NCBI GenBank assembly: GCA_945885475.1
Contig: CAMCYR010000031.1
Location: forward strand, 1 to 38,035
DNA length: 38,035 nucleotides
DNA from: Chitinophaga pinensis
GTDB taxonomy: Bacteria; Bacteroidota; Bacteroidia; 2-12-FULL-35-15
Direction: 5' to 3'
Shown piece by piece: positions 15,955 to 24,654 of the stretch. Below the pieces are notes generated by a model that did not search any database, had not been told where the DNA came from, and worked only from the letters and a program-made list of their open reading frames with translations. A program made the position numbers and the translations under genes. The stretch's first letter is position 1, and each line of letters opens with the position of its first letter.

Positions 15955-16629
15955 CTATTTCAACAGGTCCGGTCTTCGTTCCATTGTTCTCAGCAGGCTT
16001 TGTTCATGACGCCAGTTTTCAATATTGGCCGTATGTCCCGATAGTAATATTTCAGGTACTTTCAACCCCTTATAATCAGCCGGGCGGGTATACACCGGTG
16101 GTGCTAATAAATTGTCCTGAAATGAATCTGTTAAAGCGGATGTTTCATCAGACATCGCACCCGGGATAAGGCGGATGATGCTATCGCTGATAACTGCAGC
16201 GGCTAATTCTCCACCTGACAAGACATAATCTCCGATAGAAATTTCTTTGGTAATAAAATGGTCGCGCACCCGTTGGTCAACTCCTTTATAATGTCCACAG
16301 AGAATAATAATGTTTTTTAATGTTGACAGCTGATTTGATATCTTTTGGTTCAGCAGTTCTCCGTCAGGTGAGGTATAAATCACCTCGTCATAGGTACGTT
16401 CTGCTTTTAATGCAGTGATACAATTCGCAATTGGCTCAATACCCATTACCATGCCGGCTCCACCGCCGAACGCGTAATCATCCACACTTTTTTGTTTTTG
16501 CGTGGAGTAATCGCGTAGGTTTATTAAATTCACTTCAACCAATCCTTTGTCGATCGCTCGTTTCAGAATGCTGTGTTGAAAAGGACTCTCCAATAATTGT
16601 GGTAAAACGGTTATAATATCTATTCGCAT
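15955..16629 (-). CDS. trmD: tRNA (guanine-37-N1)-methyltransferase
   Basis: This 224-residue SPOUT-class enzyme uses SAM to methylate G37 next to the anticodon, which prevents frameshifting. The start ([16 protein letters not shown]) is typical. The [11 protein letters not shown] loop, [13 protein letters not shown] and [11 protein letters not shown] make up the trefoil-knot SAM site and the catalytic Asp region. The length is close to the usual 225-250. The gene is on the minus strand upstream of rplS. The next gene upstream (bioB) is divergent with a 139-base gap, so rimM and rpsP are not directly linked here. Confidence 0.95.
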   Translation of the reverse strand: MRIDIITVLPQLLESPFQHSILKRAIDKGLVEVNLINLRDYSTQKQKSVDDYAFGGGAGMVMGIEPIANCITALKAERTYDEVIYTSPDGELLNQKISNQLSTLKNIIILCGHYKGVDQRVRDHFITKEISIGDYVLSGGELAAAVISDSIIRLIPGAMSDETSALTDSFQDNLLAPPVYTRPADYKGLKVPEILLSGHTANIENWRHEQSLLRTMERRPDLLK

Positions 16630-16706
16630 AAGGCAAAGGTAATTAATGTGGTCCTTACTTGATGCGCCCGAAGGAGTATTTTTGTTTATCCAATCCGAAA
16701 AGGCTA

Positions 16707-16736
16707 TTGGTCATAAAATTTAAACCTTTATATTTG
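16707..16736 (+). promoter_or_regulatory. Biotin operon promoter
   Basis: TTG at 16707-16709 is followed by exactly 19 bases and then TATATTTG (16729-16736), a full Bacteroidota consensus promoter 32 bases before bioB. I looked for a BirA-type inverted-repeat operator around it and did not find a convincing one. Confidence 0.75.
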
Positions 16737-16768
16737 TAGTTCATTCAGAACATTTAATTTGATTTATT

Positions 16769-17779
16769 ATGACAACTATCCGACATAACTGGACCGCAGA
16801 AGAAATACTAGATATTTATAATATGCCATTGTTGGATCTAGTATACAAGGCTCAAACAATTCATCGTGAGTTTAACGAAGCTAGTGAAGTACAGGTTAGT
16901 TCTTTGTTATCCATAAAAACTGGTGGTTGTGCTGAAGATTGCAGCTACTGTCCACAAGCAGCCCGTTATAATACGGGTATTGAGGTACATAAATTAATGA
17001 CAGTGTCACAAGTAAGTGATGCTGCAGATAAGGCAAAAGAAGGTGGAGCATCCCGCTTATGTATGGGTGCTGCATGGCGTGAAGTTCGTGATAATAGTGA
17101 CTTTGACCGCGTGTTGGATATGGTAAAAACAGTTAATGAAAAAGGACTGGAAGTTTGTTGTACATTGGGTATGCTTACCGAAAGCCAGGCTCAAAAGCTT
17201 GCTGATGCAGGCTTGTATGCCTACAATCACAACATTGATACATCTGAAGAAAGTTATAAGAAGATCATTACCACCCGTAACTTTGATGATCGTTTGAATA
17301 CAATAAAAAATGTCCGTAAGGCAAAAGTTTCGGTTTGTTCAGGTGGGATCATCGGATTGGGTGAAACAACTGAAGACCGAGTGAACATGTTAAAAACACT
17401 TTCATCAATGGAAGTGCATCCTGAATCTGTGCCTATTAATGCACTTGTTCCTGTTGCGGGCACACCCTTAGAAAATCAACCATTAGTTCCTATTTGGGAC
17501 ATGGTTCGTATGATCGCTACAACGCGTATCGTTATTCCCAAGACAGTAGTCCGTTTATCGGCAGGCAGAACACAAATGAGTTTGGAAGGTCAAGCATTGT
17601 GTTTTATGGCCGGTGCAAATTCAATTTTCGCAGGGGATAAATTATTAACCACTCCCAATCCTGATTTTAACAGCGATATGGAAATGTTTAAATTGTTCGG
17701 TTTGACTCCTCGCAAAGCGTTTAAAGGCACAACACAACCGGTCTCAAAAATAAAATCAAAGGAAGTTGAGTCGATCTAA
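16769..17779 (+). CDS. bioB: Biotin synthase
   Basis: This 336-residue radical SAM enzyme inserts sulfur into dethiobiotin, the last step of biotin synthesis. The [4Fe-4S] ligands are Cys54, Cys58 and Cys61 in [12 protein letters not shown]. Candidate [2Fe-2S] ligands lie in [18 protein letters not shown] and [10 protein letters not shown]. The C-terminal part has the conserved RLSAGR segment, whose Arg binds the auxiliary cluster. It is first in the bioB-bioF-bioD-bioA operon with a consensus promoter just upstream. Its 3' end overlaps bioF by 14 bases. Confidence 0.96.
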   Translation: MTTIRHNWTAEEILDIYNMPLLDLVYKAQTIHREFNEASEVQVSSLLSIKTGGCAEDCSYCPQAARYNTGIEVHKLMTVSQVSDAADKAKEGGASRLCMGAAWREVRDNSDFDRVLDMVKTVNEKGLEVCCTLGMLTESQAQKLADAGLYAYNHNIDTSEESYKKIITTRNFDDRLNTIKNVRKAKVSVCSGGIIGLGETTEDRVNMLKTLSSMEVHPESVPINALVPVAGTPLENQPLVPIWDMVRMIATTRIVIPKTVVRLSAGRTQMSLEGQALCFMAGANSIFAGDKLLTTPNPDFNSDMEMFKLFGLTPRKAFKGTTQPVSKIKSKEVESI

Positions 17780-18917
17780 ATTTTCTGCAGATCAGTTTCT
17801 ATTTAAGGCCTTGCAAAAAAGAAAGGACCAAAATGCTTTGCGCAAGTTGGTTCAACCAAATGGACTTTCTGATTTTTGCAGTAATGATTATCTTGGTTTT
17901 GCGGGATCAGCAAAATTTGCTCAAAACATTGAAAAGGCCTGTTCGAAATTAATTGACTCGAATGGATCTGCCGGCTCCCGCCTGCTAGCAGGGAATTCTT
18001 TTTTTGCAGAAAATCTGGAATCATATATCGCAAAGTTTCATAATGCTCCTTTCGGATTGATCTATAATTCTGGTTATGATGCTAACGTGGGATTATTCTC
18101 CGCAGTGGGACAAAAAGGAAATACTATTATTTATGATGAGTTGATCCATGCATCTGCTCATGATGGTATGAAGCTATCGTCCGCAACTACCTATTTATTT
18201 AAACACAACGATTTAGTTCATCTGGAAGAACGGCTGAAGATTGCCGAAGGGATTGTTTATGTTGCGGTTGAAAGTATATATTCAATGGATGGTGATCAGG
18301 CTCCCTTAAAGGAAATCGTCCGCTTGTGCAAAAAATATGAGGCCAATCTGATTGTTGATGAAGCTCATGCTACGGGGATCACGCAAAATAAAGGAAAAGG
18401 AAGGGTGCAAGAATTGAAGTTGGAAAAAGAAATATTTGCTCGGGTGCATACCTTCGGTAAAGGCTTGGGATGCCACGGAGCGGTGGTTCTGGGAGGCGAA
18501 CTTCTTCGTGATTTTCTGATCAACTTTTCCCGCTCTTTTATTTATACGACCGCGCTACCTATAAGAAGTTTAGTCGCGATCCATGAAGCATACCAATTGC
18601 TTCAAAAGAGTGAATCCGAAATTACACGGCTTCATAAACATATTGGTACATTTAAAAAGCATCTTTCAAAAAAAGTAACTCTGTTTCTCATCCCTAGTAA
18701 TAGTCCTATTCAGTGTTTGATAGTTGGAGGGAATGATGCTGTAAAAAAAATGGCGTTTCACCTTCAGCATAGCGGGTTTGATGTTAGACCAATTCTAAAT
18801 CCGACGGTTCAAAAAGGAAAAGAACGCTTACGCATCTGTATTCATTCTTTTAACACCGGAAAAGAGATAAAAGAATTGTGTTCCCTTCTAAATGAATATT
18901 TTGAAAATAAAAAATAA
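17766..18917 (+). CDS. bioF: 8-amino-7-oxononanoate synthase (KAPA synthase)
   Basis: This 383-residue PLP enzyme of the alpha-oxoamine synthase family condenses pimeloyl-ACP/CoA with L-alanine. Family features are the SNDYLGFA-like [31 protein letters not shown], and the PLP lysine in [13 protein letters not shown]. The start is TTG at 17766, inside the bioB 3' end. An in-frame stop at 17751-17753 leaves no upstream ATG, and AAAGGAAG sits right before the TTG. The 14-base overlap suggests translational coupling to bioB. 2-amino-3-ketobutyrate CoA ligase is a relative, but the operon context settles the call. Confidence 0.93.
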   Translation: MSRSKFSADQFLFKALQKRKDQNALRKLVQPNGLSDFCSNDYLGFAGSAKFAQNIEKACSKLIDSNGSAGSRLLAGNSFFAENLESYIAKFHNAPFGLIYNSGYDANVGLFSAVGQKGNTIIYDELIHASAHDGMKLSSATTYLFKHNDLVHLEERLKIAEGIVYVAVESIYSMDGDQAPLKEIVRLCKKYEANLIVDEAHATGITQNKGKGRVQELKLEKEIFARVHTFGKGLGCHGAVVLGGELLRDFLINFSRSFIYTTALPIRSLVAIHEAYQLLQKSESEITRLHKHIGTFKKHLSKKVTLFLIPSNSPIQCLIVGGNDAVKKMAFHLQHSGFDVRPILNPTVQKGKERLRICIHSFNTGKEIKELCSLLNEYFENKK

Positions 18918-18975
18918 TGCTCAGTTAAATAAAATGTTCTATTTTCGTTTAAATGTATAATGCTCAGAAAAATTT

Positions 18976-19593
18976 ATGCGAAAGATATTTATCACCGGAA
19001 TAGGAACAGACGTAGGTAAAACGGTTGTGGCCTCAGTTCTTGTTGAAGCCCTCAAAGCAGATTATTGGAAGCCTGTTCAGACTGGAAGTTTTTTCACTAC
19101 AGATACCGCCAAAGTTCAAAAGTGGGTAAGGAATACGGAAAGTAAGTTTCATCCAGAAGGATACTTATTAAAGCAATATATGTCGCCACATGCTGCTGCA
19201 GAACTGGAAGGTATCGATATTGGATTAGGCGGACTGCATATGCCCGAATCCACCAATTCTACTTTGATCATGGAAGGTGCAGGTGGCTTGATGGTTCCTT
19301 TGAACCGCAAGGAATTTATGGTGGATGTGATCACTAAATTTGATGCAGAGGTGATACTAGTAATTCAGAATTATTTAGGTAGTATCAATCATTCTTTATT
19401 ATCTATTGATGTTTTGAAAGTAAGGAAGCTGAATATCCTAGGAATAATTTTTAACGGTCCTCCACACCAATTGTCAGAGGATATAATTGTTGATTATAGC
19501 GGATTGAAAGTTTTGGGTCGAATCAATAAAGAAAAAGAGTTGAATGCAGAGGTGATTTCCCGATACGCGAAAGAATTTGAATATTTAAAATAG
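18976..19593 (+). CDS. bioD: Dethiobiotin synthetase
   Basis: This 205-residue P-loop ATPase closes the ureido ring of dethiobiotin from 7,8-diaminopelargonate, CO2 and ATP. The nucleotide loop GIGTDVGKT is at residues 8-16. KPVQTGS (substrate region) and MEGAGGLMVPL (second ATP motif) follow at the expected places. It lies 58 bases after bioF. Its stop is followed by a strong hairpin with a T tract, which ends only four bases before bioA. The protein is slightly shorter than E. coli BioD but complete. Confidence 0.94.
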   Translation: MRKIFITGIGTDVGKTVVASVLVEALKADYWKPVQTGSFFTTDTAKVQKWVRNTESKFHPEGYLLKQYMSPHAAAELEGIDIGLGGLHMPESTNSTLIMEGAGGLMVPLNRKEFMVDVITKFDAEVILVIQNYLGSINHSLLSIDVLKVRKLNILGIIFNGPPHQLSEDIIVDYSGLKVLGRINKEKELNAEVISRYAKEFEYLK

Positions 19594-19620
19594 TTTTTTC
19601 AAATAGATCTTCATAAAATA

Positions 19621-19655
19621 ATCCCATCAAAATGTCTATTTTTGATGGGATTTTT
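19621..19655 (+). terminator. Terminator-like hairpin abutting bioA
   Basis: ATCCCATCAAAA (19621-19632) pairs perfectly with TTTTGATGGGAT (19640-19651) around a 7-base loop and is followed by TTTT. Its T tract ends four bases before the bioA ATG at 19660. It could terminate bioBFD transcripts, attenuate bioA, or hide the bioA start when RNA is folded. Confidence 0.75.
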
Positions 19656-19659
19656 AATT

Positions 19660-20940
19660 ATGACACTAAAGGAAAGAGATCAACAGGCCGTATGGCATCC
19701 CTTCACGCAATTAAAAGCTGCACGTATACCAATTGCGATCGTACGTGGAGATGGTGCATGTTTTTATGACGATCAGGGAACCCGTTATATTGATGGAATT
19801 GCGTCCTGGTGGGTAAATGTTCACGGGCATGCCCATCCTTATCTGGCAAAGAAAGTTTCGGATCAGCTACAAACGCTTGAGCATGCGATCTTTTCAGGCT
19901 TTACTCATGAGCCGGCAGTTCAGCTGGCGGAAAGACTGCTAAAGCGTTTACCGGAAAATCAATCAAAAATATTTTACTCAGACAATGGTTCCACCTCCGT
20001 TGAGGTAGCCATGAAAATGGCTTTTCAATATTGGAGCAATATCAATCGCCCTAAAACAAAGATCATTGCTCTCGAAAATGCTTATCATGGCGATACATTT
20101 GGGTGTATGAGTGTTGGTGCAAGAAATGCGTTTAATCTTCCCTTTTCTAAATTGTTGTTTGATGTCATTCATATCCCCGTTCCTGTAAAAGGCAAAGAGC
20201 AAGAGTGCTTGAGGGACTTGAAAAAAGCATTGATGCTGGATGATATTGCTGCATTTATTTTTGAACCATTAATTCAGGGGGCAGGTGGAATGGTGATGTA
20301 TTCTTCTGAAGTACTGAATGAATTGATCGGCCTTTGCCGCGAGAAAGAGGTGATTACCATTGCCGATGAGGTGATGACAGGATTCGGTCGGACAGGAACA
20401 TTTTTTGCAAGCGATCAGTTGCTTAATAAACCGGATATTTTATGCTTAAGTAAAGGATTGACAGGTGGCGTAATGCCTTTGGGTGCTACCAGTTGTGCTC
20501 AGTTTATTTACGATGCTTTTTTGAGTGATGATAAAATGAAAACATTTTTTCATGGTCATTCTTATACTGCAAATCCTACTGCTTGCTCAGCAGCATTAGC
20601 AAGTATGGATCTGTTTGATCTTCCGGAAGTTTTTGAAAATATTGCCAGGATCGAAATGAAGCATGCGGTTTTCTTACAAAAAATTAAAGGACATAGAAGT
20701 CTTGTTGAAGTCAGACAATTGGGAACAATCATCGCATTTGAAATAAATACAAAAGAACAAACAAGTTATTTGAATTCATTGGCAGAGCAGATTTCCGATT
20801 TTTTTATTTCAAAAGGGATCATACTTCGGCCGCTTGGTAACATTGTTTATATATTGCCTCCTTATTGCATAATGAATGATGATCTTGATTATATTTATGA
20901 ATGTGTCGAATTGTTTTTGGATGGCATACCAAAGAAGTAA
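19660..20940 (+). CDS. bioA: Adenosylmethionine-8-amino-7-oxononanoate aminotransferase (DAPA synthase)
   Basis: This 426-residue class III PLP aminotransferase converts KAPA to 7,8-diaminopelargonate, usually with SAM as amino donor. Recognisable parts are the VWHPFTQ start, GIASWWVNVHGHAHP, YSDNGSTSVEVAMKMA, IADEVMTGFGRTGTFF and the PLP lysine in CLSKGLTGG. I start at ATG 19660 (MTLKERDQQAVWHP), because an in-frame TTG at 19642 lies inside the hairpin before it. Together with bioB, bioF and bioD this completes the four late steps of biotin synthesis. No bioC/bioH or other pimelate gene is present here. Confidence 0.95.
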   Translation: MTLKERDQQAVWHPFTQLKAARIPIAIVRGDGACFYDDQGTRYIDGIASWWVNVHGHAHPYLAKKVSDQLQTLEHAIFSGFTHEPAVQLAERLLKRLPENQSKIFYSDNGSTSVEVAMKMAFQYWSNINRPKTKIIALENAYHGDTFGCMSVGARNAFNLPFSKLLFDVIHIPVPVKGKEQECLRDLKKALMLDDIAAFIFEPLIQGAGGMVMYSSEVLNELIGLCREKEVITIADEVMTGFGRTGTFFASDQLLNKPDILCLSKGLTGGVMPLGATSCAQFIYDAFLSDDKMKTFFHGHSYTANPTACSAALASMDLFDLPEVFENIARIEMKHAVFLQKIKGHRSLVEVRQLGTIIAFEINTKEQTSYLNSLAEQISDFFISKGIILRPLGNIVYILPPYCIMNDDLDYIYECVELFLDGIPKK

Positions 20941-21071
20941 TTCTGTTTTTTTTCTCATGTGCGCGTGTAAATTTTTAATTCATCGGCCCATAGGTATAAA
21001 AGGGGAGTTGTATTGAAGTTAAATTATAGGATGCTTTTGAATCGAGTGTCTGGTAAATAAAATTGATAACC

Positions 21072-21779
21072 ATGTTTAAAACAAAAAAAGAACTTGTATT
21101 TATTATTTTGGCGGGAATTTTTATCACCAACGCAATCGTTGCAGAGTTGATAGGAGGGAAGCTTATTTTCATGGGGCCGTTTATCATGAGTGTTGGGATT
21201 CTCCCATGGCCTGTTGTTTTTTTGGCCACCGATTTGATAAATGAATACTATGGTAGATCCGGCGTAAAAAAATTATCGCTGATCACCGCTTCCTTGATAG
21301 TTTATGCATTTGTAATTTTGTTTTTTGCGATGCAGGTGCCTGCAGCCGAAGGAATATCGGCTGTTTCAGATCAGGCGTTCAATTCGGTATTCGGACAAAG
21401 TTTATGGATAATCGTAGGAAGTGTAGTTGCATTTTTGGTATCACAGTTTATCGATGTTAGTATTTTTTGGTTGCTCAGAGATAAAACCGGAGGTAAAATG
21501 ATCTGGCTGAGAAGCACGGGCTCCACAATCGTTTCTCAGTTGGTGGACACATTTATAGTTGCCGGGATTGCATTTTGGCTGCCTGGGAAGGTGGATACAG
21601 CTACATTCTTTAATATGGCACTTACAGGATATGTCGTGAAATTAATACTCGCAATAACGCTTACTCCTTTAATTTATGCAGGGCACAAAACGATTGATAA
21701 CTATTTGGGAGAAGAAAATGCACATGCGATTGTTAAACATTCTGCCGAAGAATCGCTGCATCATAAAATTAAAGAATAG
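21072..21779 (+). CDS. yhhQ: Queuosine precursor transporter (YhhQ/VUT family)
   Basis: This 235-residue integral membrane protein has about six predicted helices. It matches the YhhQ (DUF165/vitamin uptake-like) family, which imports queuosine precursors such as preQ0 or preQ1. Typical segments are FITNAIVAELIGGK, the conserved LPWPVVFLATDLINEYYG, and the paired STIVSQLVDTFI helix. I use ATG 21072 rather than the TTG three codons upstream. It is a single gene, 131 bases after bioA, and ends at a strong bidirectional terminator. Substrate specificity within the family varies, so the queuosine role is inferred from family knowledge. Confidence 0.88.
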   Translation: MFKTKKELVFIILAGIFITNAIVAELIGGKLIFMGPFIMSVGILPWPVVFLATDLINEYYGRSGVKKLSLITASLIVYAFVILFFAMQVPAAEGISAVSDQAFNSVFGQSLWIIVGSVVAFLVSQFIDVSIFWLLRDKTGGKMIWLRSTGSTIVSQLVDTFIVAGIAFWLPGKVDTATFFNMALTGYVVKLILAITLTPLIYAGHKTIDNYLGEENAHAIVKHSAEESLHHKIKE

Positions 21780-21797
21780 AATTGGTTTTCCGAAATA

Positions 21798-21835
21798 AAA
21801 AAAGGGCGGTATTCATGTGAATATCGCCCTTTTTT
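21798..21835. terminator. Bidirectional terminator
   Basis: AAAAAAGGGCG plus GTATTCA (21798-21815) pairs with TGAATAT plus CGCCCTTTTTT (21818-21835), with one G-T pair and a 2-base gap. It sits between convergent genes ending at 21779 and 21847, with T tracts usable on both strands. Confidence 0.9.
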
Positions 21836-21846
21836 GTACTGTTTTT

Positions 21847-22239
21847 TTATTTAATATGGATCTGAAAAGACGGATATTTTTTATCTGCTTTCCCGTCACT
21901 TGCTATAATTTCTTCAATTAGGATCTTGTTTGCAGGACTTGCCTTTTTTAATGCTTCTAAAGCAGAAGGACTAATTTGACTGCCGGTGCAAGAATAATCA
22001 GTAAAAGAGCCTTCTTTTTTTACTTCTGCATTTGGAGCAAGAATAGAGATTGTGAATGATTTTATAGTCAAATTTTTATTTATCGGAATCAGAACGCTGC
22101 AGTTACTAAGATCAGCCTGCTTGATTGAACCTTCTGTTGTTCCGCAAATTGCAAATGATACATTATCTTGCGTTTGAGCAACAGCAGAAGTTGCAGCGAG
22201 CAATGTGAAAAGTGCGAATGTAGAAATTGATTTTTTCAT
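21847..22239 (-). CDS. Small exported protein resembling the GldM C-terminal domain
   Basis: This 130-residue protein has a clear signal peptide (about 1-21, ending VAQ). The mature part recalls the C-terminal domain of the T9SS/gliding protein GldM. It has a strand pair (KSFTISILAP, then AEVKKEGSFTDYSC), a helix with SPSALEALKKASPANKILIEEI, and a final SDGKADKKYPSFQIHIK. In GldM the matching part reads as charged helix, then 'GD-x-hydrophobic-hydrophobic-E-x-I', then 'DGK-x-x-x-x-P'. Two Cys (CGTTEG, NCSV) and a third (YSC) may form a disulfide. The rest of GldM is absent. The similarity is recognised by eye only. A minus-strand TACGTTTG -7 box lies at 22284-22291. Confidence 0.65.
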   Translation of the reverse strand: MKKSISTFALFTLLAATSAVAQTQDNVSFAICGTTEGSIKQADLSNCSVLIPINKNLTIKSFTISILAPNAEVKKEGSFTDYSCTGSQISPSALEALKKASPANKILIEEIIASDGKADKKYPSFQIHIK

Positions 22240-22283
22240 AGAATTATCTGTTTAATTTTAGTTGAATAAAAAAGAATGATTTT

Positions 22284-22291
22284 CAAACGTA
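22284..22291 (-). promoter_or_regulatory. Probable -7 element, minus strand
   Basis: Minus-strand TACGTTTG is a full TAnnTTTG match, 45 bases before the ATG at 22239. No TTG box is visible at 17-23 bases. Confidence 0.45.
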
Positions 22292-22350
22292 CATGCTAAA
22301 ATAATAAAAAAGTATGAAGTTCATTTGATAATAATTTACTATTCATTTTT

Positions 22351-22516
22351 TTATCGGATGTTTCATTTCCGATAATAGGATGTAATTTCTTTTCAAAAGG
22401 TTGCTGAGTGCTGTGCCTATTTCCTCTTTTGTAATCATTTTATCCTTTTTTTTAGGATATCGGCAAAATAAAAAGCCTTTTCATGGTTTGGTAAAAATCG
22501 ATAATATCCTATTATC
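22351..22516. repeat. Small inverted repeats near the M23 gene 3' end
   Basis: TTATCGGA (22351-22358) pairs with TCCGATAA (22368-22375). GATAATA (22500-22506) pairs with TATTATC (22510-22516). The two sites share an 11-base match in opposite orientation, GATAATAGGAT at 22371 and its complement at 22506. The second overlaps the M23 gene stop codon. Neither has a clear T tract. The rest of 22240-22511 shows no gene. Confidence 0.45.
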
Positions 22517-24254
22517 GTATGAAGACAAAGGAAAGTGTTGACGTATTTTGTCTGTCGTCTGAAACCTCAATTTGGAAGAGGTGTTCCCCTTTTGAAATAC
22601 TCTGATCAAAAGTGTAAAATAATAAATTCTTTTTAAACTCATATTCGCACAAAACCCATTTCCCATCTATTGTAGCGCGATATTTTCTGATTCCTGAAAG
22701 ATTGTCGCTCGCCAGAATTTCAATTGTTTTTGACTTGCTGTAGTCAGTTGTTTTATCTTTTATTTGTTTAGAAATTACTTTTATTTTAGGTGCAATTGTA
22801 TCGATTGAAACGGAAAAGCGCCCGAATGTTTTAGTTTGGGTACTTAGCCATCCTTCCGAGAATGTTCCTCCTTCATAATTTTTTCTGCCTTTTTTATTGT
22901 AAGATACAATACACGATTTAGATTGGAGCGAATCCGGCAGCTCAATTGCTTTTAGTCCAATTGAAATATATTTTTGTAAAGGTGTTTCATCATCCATTAA
23001 TTCATGTAAAGGAGAGTAATTGCCGGGCATTTTACCTTTTTTCGAATAATTAAAAATAACATCATCATACATGGCCGCAGCAGGTATCGTAATCCGTAAG
23101 TCGGCTGTATTGAATTTATTTTCTTTTAAACAATCCATCATTTTATGATCGGCAGCGTCCTTTTTTATTTCCTTACTTATTTTTGAAAAGATTGGCTTGG
23201 AGCGACCTTTTACTTTTAACGTTAGTTCGGTTGTGTTACCAATATAGTCTTTAAGTATAAAGCGGATCCAATGAATGGAATCATCATTGAATTGAATTGC
23301 ACCACGATCGATAACATCTTTGAATATTCCCGATTGGTTATTTTTTGTAACAAAACATTTTTGAATTTTGCTCCCATATTTTTGTTTTGATTCATAATCG
23401 ATGTGCGCATTTACATAGCGTGCATTTTCGAATGTGAATTTTTCAAATTCCTGATAATAGATCCGTTTTCCACCGGATTGCAATTCAATGGAAAATACAC
23501 TGTTTTTATTTGTCGATTTTGTTTCTGTATCATAACATTCGATCGCGAATCCGAGAGTTCCATTTGCCGTTATCGTATCCGATTTTAAAAAAGAATAGTT
23601 TCCTTTTTTATAAATCGGGCTGATTTTTTTAGGACTATTTTTGCCATTGATAGAAGCCGATTCAGTGAGCGGATAAATTACTATTTGGCTGATCATGGGT
23701 TTAACCGTGTCTGCAATAAGGTATCCAAAATAATACGGATTGATAGGCATTTCCGAATTGCTGTCGCGTATCTCAAAATGCAAATGTGGCCCTTGTGACC
23801 CTCCTGTGTTCCCTGATAAGCCGATCAGCTCTCCCTTTTTTACTGTTAAAACCACTGGTGACAGGATCGTATCAATTTCAAACGATTCTTTCAGATACTG
23901 TATTTTGTTGGCAAGCGTTTGTATATCGTTATCGAAATTCAATAAATGACCGTATACAGTTGTGTATCCATTTGGATGAGCAATATAAAGTGCCTTTCCG
24001 TATCCAACTGCACTAACCTTTATTCTGGAAACATATCCGTCCGCAGCAGCGTAAATGGGCATTCCTTCGCGGTTATTTGTTCGGATATCAAAGCCTGCAT
24101 GAAAATGATTGGGTCTGATCTCTCCGAAATTTCCTGCCAGGCTCATCGTTGTGTCCACTGGTGAACGGAAATCGTTTTTTGGATAATTTGTTTGTGCGGG
24201 AAGTGTGAAATAAAGCGTGAAAAGGAAGTTGAGCAGAAAAAACGGTTTTTGCAT
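22512..24254 (-). CDS. Exported M23-family peptidase
   Basis: This 580-residue protein has a signal peptide (about 1-20 from ATG 24254, ending LPAQ). It carries a LytM/M23 domain at residues about 30-180. The zinc motifs are HFHAGFD (H-x3-D) and HLHFE (H-x-H), with GYGKALYIAHPNGYTTVYGHL between, so the active site looks complete. Such enzymes cut peptidoglycan cross-links or act as envelope regulators. The remaining 400 residues are beta-rich with no recognised domain; the C-terminus resembles an Ig-like fold. A longer start at 24275 adds seven residues before the signal peptide and is less likely. It diverges from the zapA cluster. Confidence 0.86.
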   Translation of the reverse strand: MQKPFFLLNFLFTLYFTLPAQTNYPKNDFRSPVDTTMSLAGNFGEIRPNHFHAGFDIRTNNREGMPIYAAADGYVSRIKVSAVGYGKALYIAHPNGYTTVYGHLLNFDNDIQTLANKIQYLKESFEIDTILSPVVLTVKKGELIGLSGNTGGSQGPHLHFEIRDSNSEMPINPYYFGYLIADTVKPMISQIVIYPLTESASINGKNSPKKISPIYKKGNYSFLKSDTITANGTLGFAIECYDTETKSTNKNSVFSIELQSGGKRIYYQEFEKFTFENARYVNAHIDYESKQKYGSKIQKCFVTKNNQSGIFKDVIDRGAIQFNDDSIHWIRFILKDYIGNTTELTLKVKGRSKPIFSKISKEIKKDAADHKMMDCLKENKFNTADLRITIPAAAMYDDVIFNYSKKGKMPGNYSPLHELMDDETPLQKYISIGLKAIELPDSLQSKSCIVSYNKKGRKNYEGGTFSEGWLSTQTKTFGRFSVSIDTIAPKIKVISKQIKDKTTDYSKSKTIEILASDNLSGIRKYRATIDGKWVLCEYEFKKNLLFYTFDQSISKGEHLFQIEVSDDRQNTSTLSFVFIR

Positions 24255-24287
24255 GTGTAAAGGTAGATAAACCATTAGTAAGAATTA

Positions 24288-24319
24288 TTTTGTAGTTCAG
24301 AAATTCGGTGCTATATTTG
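24288..24319 (+). promoter_or_regulatory. Promoter of the zapA-rny cluster
   Basis: TTTTG (24288-24292) is followed by a 19-base spacer and TATATTTG (24312-24319). It is a full consensus promoter 37 bases before the ATG at 24356. Confidence 0.75.
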
Positions 24320-24355
24320 TAAAAACTTGAAATGAACACATTTTAATACTTGATT

Positions 24356-24640
24356 ATGAACGATTTAACTTTAAACATAACCGATTTAAAAGCAAAGATC
24401 GAAAAAATAGTAAAATTGCACCAAGAGCTAAAAAAGGAAAATGAACTTTTGGTCGCAGAAAAAGAAAATTTGCTCAAAACTATTGAAGAACAAAAGAATA
24501 CGATTGTTGCTTTAGAAACATCCAACAAAGAGATTCAGGATTCAAAAAACGAAGAACAAAATAAGATTGTAATAGATACGAAAGAAAAAATTAATGAGCT
24601 GGTGCAGGAGATAGACGACTGTATTGCTCTTTTGAAGTAA
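24356..24640 (+). CDS. Small coiled-coil protein upstream of zapA
   Basis: This 94-residue protein is almost entirely charged heptad-like sequence rich in Lys and Glu, such as KIVKLHQELKKENELLVAE. It has no Cys, Pro-rich or membrane segment. It should form a cytosolic coiled coil. It sits 93 bases before zapA under a consensus promoter, a position that suggests a role with ZapA in cell division, perhaps analogous to ZapB. That function is an inference from size, coil content and location. ATG 24356 is preferred over an in-frame TTG two codons earlier. Confidence 0.75.
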   Translation: MNDLTLNITDLKAKIEKIVKLHQELKKENELLVAEKENLLKTIEEQKNTIVALETSNKEIQDSKNEEQNKIVIDTKEKINELVQEIDDCIALLK

Positions 24641-24654
24641 AAGATCCGTTTGGA

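Noticed and set aside
16630-16768. BirA operator or biotin riboswitch-like element before bioB
   Set aside because: I found a strong promoter but no convincing inverted repeat of the BirA type around it, so no operator is called.
19642-19659. Extended bioA start from TTG
   Set aside because: These codons are in the hairpin arm and T tract. The ATG at 19660 gives a typical BioA N-terminus.
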